The notes under the pieces were generated by a model. The model ran no database searches, was not told where the DNA came from, and saw nothing but the letters and a program-made list of their open reading frames with translations. The position numbers were made by a program, and so were the translations under genes. Positions 7,194 through 9,610 of a stretch of DNA of 9,610 bases are shown here, in pieces; the stretch's first letter is position 1; the number at the start of each line of letters is the position of its first letter. The stretch is from Verrucomicrobiaceae bacterium (GTDB taxonomy: Bacteria; Verrucomicrobiota; Verrucomicrobiia; Verrucomicrobiales; Verrucomicrobiaceae): assembly GCA_947463285.1 (NCBI GenBank), contig CANHTV010000112.1, positions 1-9,610 on the forward strand, written 5' to 3'.

Positions 7194-7469
7194 TTACAGA
7201 GAGCCTTTGAGCGCGGAGGAAGCCACGAAGCGGACGCTCTTGGAAGCTTTGATCTTCAGGGCAGCACCAGTCTTTGGATTACGGCCTGTGCGGGCAGCAC
7301 GCTTGGCGACCTTGAAGGTGCCGAAGCCAATGAGTTGAACGTTGCCGTCTTTCTTCACGCCTTTGGCGATGGCGGTAAGGACTGCTTCAAGGGCGTCAGC
7401 AGCGGCGCGCTTGGTGGTTTCAGCGCCCAGGTTTTTCTGAACGAGTTCAAGGAGTTGTGCTTTATTCAT
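7194..7469 (-). CDS. HU family DNA-binding protein
   Basis: A 91-residue protein of typical HU/IHF length. It binds and bends double-stranded DNA as a dimer and helps compact the nucleoid. MNKAQLLELVQKNLG starts the helical dimerisation region. LIGFGTFKVAKRAAR (46-60) precedes the beta-arm with the signature TGRNPKTG (61-68), whose Pro65 is the residue that intercalates into DNA. The C-terminal part is rich in lysine and serine. HU is favoured over IHF because no second subunit is present and the arm sequence is HU-like, but sequence alone does not settle it. The gene is transcribed alone: a strong terminator follows and the divergent carbonic-anhydrase-like gene lies upstream. No Shine-Dalgarno motif is visible before the ATG. 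Confidence 0.97.
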   Translation of the reverse strand: MNKAQLLELVQKNLGAETTKRAAADALEAVLTAIAKGVKKDGNVQLIGFGTFKVAKRAARTGRNPKTGAALKIKASKSVRFVASSALKGSL

Positions 7470-7539
7470 AACGGATTCAGTTCTTGTTGCTTGATGGTGT
7501 TGAGGTTTCCAGCTGTGGATTTCAGCGGAATCGTGACCG

Positions 7540-7569
7540 ATTAAGAGGCCAAGCGGCCTTAGCCGTCAA
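7540..7569 (-). promoter_or_regulatory. Candidate sigma-70-type promoter for the HU gene, with an overlapping dyad
   Basis: On the minus strand TTGACG (7569-7564) matches five of six bases of the -35 consensus. CTTAAT (7545-7540) matches four of six of the -10 box after an 18-nt spacer. This would start transcription about 60-65 nt before the HU ATG. The inverted repeat AGGCC-aagc-GGCCT (7546-7559) fills most of the spacer and could be an operator. I found no equally good plus-strand promoter for the divergent gene. This is a match by eye only. Confidence 0.35.
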
Positions 7570-7608
7570 ACATAAAAATAGCGTTAACCCCTGCATCTAG
7601 ACGGATAA

Positions 7609-8172
7609 ATGATGACAACACCCCTCAAAAAGTTCTTGCTTCCTAACACGAAATTTGTTTCGCGCGATTCAGTTTTTATTGCTCCAGGTGCAGTCGTCAT
7701 TGGTGCCGTGGATTTAGCCGAGGAGTCGAGTATTTGGTTCGGCAGTGTGCTGCGGGGTGACATCAACCTCATCATCGTGGGTGCGCAATCCAATGTGCAG
7801 GATGGCAGTATACTTCATGTCAGCGATGATCATGCCTGCATTCTGGGTGAGCGCGTCACGGTGGGACATCGTGCTGTGGTTCACGCCTGCACGGTTGAGG
7901 ATGAGGTGCTGGTGGGCATGGGTGCTATCATTCTCGATGGTGCCCGCATCGGCGCGCGCAGCATCGTGGCTGCCGGTGCTCTTGTTCCGAAAAATATGCA
8001 GGTGCCTCCTGGCTCACTGGTCATGGGCTCTCCAGCGAAGGTTGTGCGGCCGCTTACGGGAGAAGAGCAGGCGGCTAATCAAAAGCTTGCTCTTAAATAT
8101 GTGGAGCTGTCCCGCCTGTATCGCGGCTTTGAGGTGTCTTCGCTGATGGCACCTCACACACGAGTGAGCTGA
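7609..8172 (+). CDS. Gamma-carbonic-anhydrase-like left-handed beta-helix protein
   Basis: A 187-residue protein of the YrdA/CaiE/PaaY group within the gamma carbonic anhydrases. It is built from hexapeptide repeats that coil into a left-handed beta-helix, visible as V/I-G-x-x-A spacing from about residue 24 to 127. The zinc ligands of archaeal Cam (His81, His117, His122) correspond to His70 in ILHVS and His87 and His92 in VGHRAVVHAC. The active-site Arg and Asp are in VLRGD (47-51), and SNVQDG (61-66) is the conserved Asn-x-Gln motif. Metal-dependent CO2 hydration is therefore possible, but many family members show little activity. An adjacent ATG at 7612 is an equally good start. The last 14 residues after LYRG extend beyond the usual core, and their codons overlap the opposing ABC transporter gene by 19 bp. 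Confidence 0.92.
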   Translation: MMTTPLKKFLLPNTKFVSRDSVFIAPGAVVIGAVDLAEESSIWFGSVLRGDINLIIVGAQSNVQDGSILHVSDDHACILGERVTVGHRAVVHACTVEDEVLVGMGAIILDGARIGARSIVAAGALVPKNMQVPPGSLVMGSPAKVVRPLTGEEQAANQKLALKYVELSRLYRGFEVSSLMAPHTRVS

Positions 8173-9610
8173 CGTCGCAGTGAAAGCTCCACCAGCCCGA
8201 TGATGACGGAGATGCTGAAAAGAATCACCAGACCATTGATCCAGAGCGTCTCAAAGGGCGTGCCGAAGTAGCGTTTGCTGGTGCCGAAGAACACGTTCGG
8301 GCTGCGTTTGCGACGGTAGTCTTCACGCTCCATCTCGGCTTTGGTGACGAGGTCGAGCACCTTGCGGTTCACATAAACTTCTTCAGCACTGACACCATCC
8401 TGCTGTTCCAGGGCAGACTGGAGTAGCTGTGGAGTGACGCGTCCACGGATGGCTGCATCACGGATCTCTTGGAGTTTTTGGGCTGCCTGGTTTTTGTCCT
8501 TGGCGTAGAGTCCAGAAACGACGGCCAGACCTTGCTTGGCCGTGTCCAGTTCGTTCTGCTGCTGCTGTGTCATCTTGATCTCTGGCGGCAGGTTGACCAG
8601 CTCCTGAATGCGTTTTTCCAGCTGATCCTGAGCTGCGGTCAGCGGGTTTAATTTGGCCTGCGAGATCAGCATGGCCTCATAGCTCCAGCGCAGCGGCATG
8701 AACTGACAGATGAAGGGCACCTTGAGCTTGCTGTTTTCATCTTCCTCAGTGACACCAGCTTTCTCCAGCCAGCGTGTGACGGAGTAAACGAAGTCGAGAT
8801 TCTTGTTCATCTCCTCATACTTGATGAGCGCTCCACCAAGGATGATCTGTGGGATGAGAATAAGAGGAATGGCATTGATAGCCGTGCGATTATCCGTGAC
8901 CACACTGGAGATCAGCAGGCCCAAGCAGGCTCCGGTCAACGCGGTGATAAACATCCACCACAGATGTGGCAGGAACATGTCGCGGATCTCCAGTACGCTG
9001 TTGCCGATGAGTAGGTAAATAATGCACTGCACGAGCGCGAAGGTGCTCAGTGAGATGATCTTCCCCAATAGGTAATAAAAGGTTCGCAGGTTGTGATTGC
9101 GCTCTCGACTCAGCAGATGACGATCTCGGATAATCTCGTCTGCGCTATTGGTTAGCCCGAGAAACATCGCCACCACCAGGCTCATGAAAAGGTAGGTGGG
9201 AATGTGGAAGGCGGTGGCAAAGGTGTAGTTCTCCTCCTCGCTGTATTTTAAAACACTGGCGATCAGGAAGGCTAGCAGCGGCGCTTCCAGCAGCGTGGTG
9301 AGCAGGTTGGTGCGGTTCCGCAGCTTCGAGAGGAAGGCTCGTTTTAGCATCGTATAAAACAGGATGCTCTCCTCCCGCAGGGTGTGCCGGGGTGGCTTTG
9401 GCACGGCGCGTGAGCGACTGCTGCTCTTGGTGTCATCCCGAGGTCGGGCGATCAGGTTCGTGCTGCCGGGAAAGGCCTGTGCCTTGGCCATGCTTTCCAG
9501 TAGCAAATGACTCTGATAGCGGTCGCGCCAGAAGTTCGGTGGGAAGCGCCGTGCGGCGACGAGATGCCCGTCAGCACTGCGCTCCTGGATGATGTCGCCA
9601 CTGATGTCAC
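8154..9610 (-). CDS. ABC-2 type transporter permease, ABCG-like, 5' end beyond the window
   Basis: The frame is open to the right edge, giving 485 visible codons including the stop; the N-terminus is missing and no start codon should be assigned here. Numbering from the first complete codon (9608), residues 1-100 are a hydrophilic basic linker, including RRFPPNFWRDRY (20-31) and a serine/arginine-rich stretch. Membrane helices follow at about 106-122, 135-154, 178-202, 211-237 and 244-262, and the last at 455-477. AEIxRDRHLLSRER-like residues (SADEIIRDRHLLSRERN, 155-171) and MPLRWSYEAML (304-314) are typical of ABCG/White-type half-transporters. An ATP-binding cassette is therefore probably encoded upstream in the same polypeptide. 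About 190 residues between helices 5 and 6, partly coiled-coil-like, should lie outside the cytoplasm. The substrate cannot be read. The family is secure; the fused ATPase is inference. Confidence 0.88.
   Translation of the reverse strand, partial: DISGDIIQERSADGHLVAARRFPPNFWRDRYQSHLLLESMAKAQAFPGSTNLIARPRDDTKSSSRSRAVPKPPRHTLREESILFYTMLKRAFLSKLRNRTNLLTTLLEAPLLAFLIASVLKYSEEENYTFATAFHIPTYLFMSLVVAMFLGLTNSADEIIRDRHLLSRERNHNLRTFYYLLGKIISLSTFALVQCIIYLLIGNSVLEIRDMFLPHLWWMFITALTGACLGLLISSVVTDNRTAINAIPLILIPQIILGGALIKYEEMNKNLDFVYSVTRWLEKAGVTEEDENSKLKVPFICQFMPLRWSYEAMLISQAKLNPLTAAQDQLEKRIQELVNLPPEIKMTQQQQNELDTAKQGLAVVSGLYAKDKNQAAQKLQEIRDAAIRGRVTPQLLQSALEQQDGVSAEEVYVNRKVLDLVTKAEMEREDYRRKRSPNVFFGTSKRYFGTPFETLWINGLVILFSISVIIGLVELSLRRQLTRV

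Noticed and set aside
9504..9506. TTG as the start of the ABC permease gene
   Set aside because: The frame stays open upstream to the window edge and the upstream residues look like natural protein (RRFPPNFWRDRY), so the gene is truncated by the window rather than started here.
1..9610. Search by eye for CRISPR arrays, insertion sequences, tRNA genes, toxin-antitoxin pairs and defence genes
   Set aside because: No direct-repeat array, transposase motif, tRNA cloverleaf or paired small toxin/antitoxin frames were seen. The AddB-like nuclease is better explained as DNA repair than as a defence system.

Overview
The window looks like chromosomal DNA from a free-living Gram-negative-type bacterium of moderately high GC. 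Several proteins resemble families I associate with Verrucomicrobia (Prosthecobacter/Verrucomicrobium-like): the FWPP-ending PD-(D/E)XK repair protein, the di-haem c-type cytochrome, the small TPR protein with a signal peptide, and the ABCG-like permease. That taxonomic call is inference from protein style and from the general lack of Shine-Dalgarno sequences; there is no rRNA or marker gene to prove it. I see no insertion sequence, prophage, CRISPR array, tRNA or rRNA.

Layout. Bases 2-1943 are a plus-strand run: the 3' end of an aldose 1-epimerase gene, then a membrane-anchored protein that resembles a zinc-metallopeptidase-like family but lacks its metal ligands, then an acylphosphatase. 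A minus-strand exported TPR protein (1947-2570) meets the acylphosphatase tail to tail with 3 nt between stop codons. A 96-nt divergent gap with a terminator-like hairpin leads into a second plus-strand run (2667-7109): a large AddB-like PD-(D/E)XK nuclease protein, an exported di-haem cytochrome c, dihydrofolate reductase, and a small three-helix membrane protein. A strong hairpin with a U-tract ends the minus-strand HU gene (7194-7469). HU and a plus-strand gamma-carbonic-anhydrase-like gene (7609-8172) diverge from a 139-nt gap that holds a candidate HU promoter. The window closes with the 3' part of a minus-strand ABC transporter permease (8154-9610), whose end overlaps the carbonic anhydrase gene by 19 bp.

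Most of the genes are housekeeping or accessory metabolism: sugar anomer interconversion, acyl-phosphate hydrolysis, DNA repair, electron transfer, folate reduction, nucleoid structure, CO2/bicarbonate chemistry and export. They do not form one pathway, and I see no defence island or biosynthetic cluster. The points most worth following are the apparent pseudo-metallopeptidase, the AddB-like protein without the iron-sulfur cysteines of classical AddB, the unusually large external loop in the ABC permease, and the consistent absence of Shine-Dalgarno motifs.
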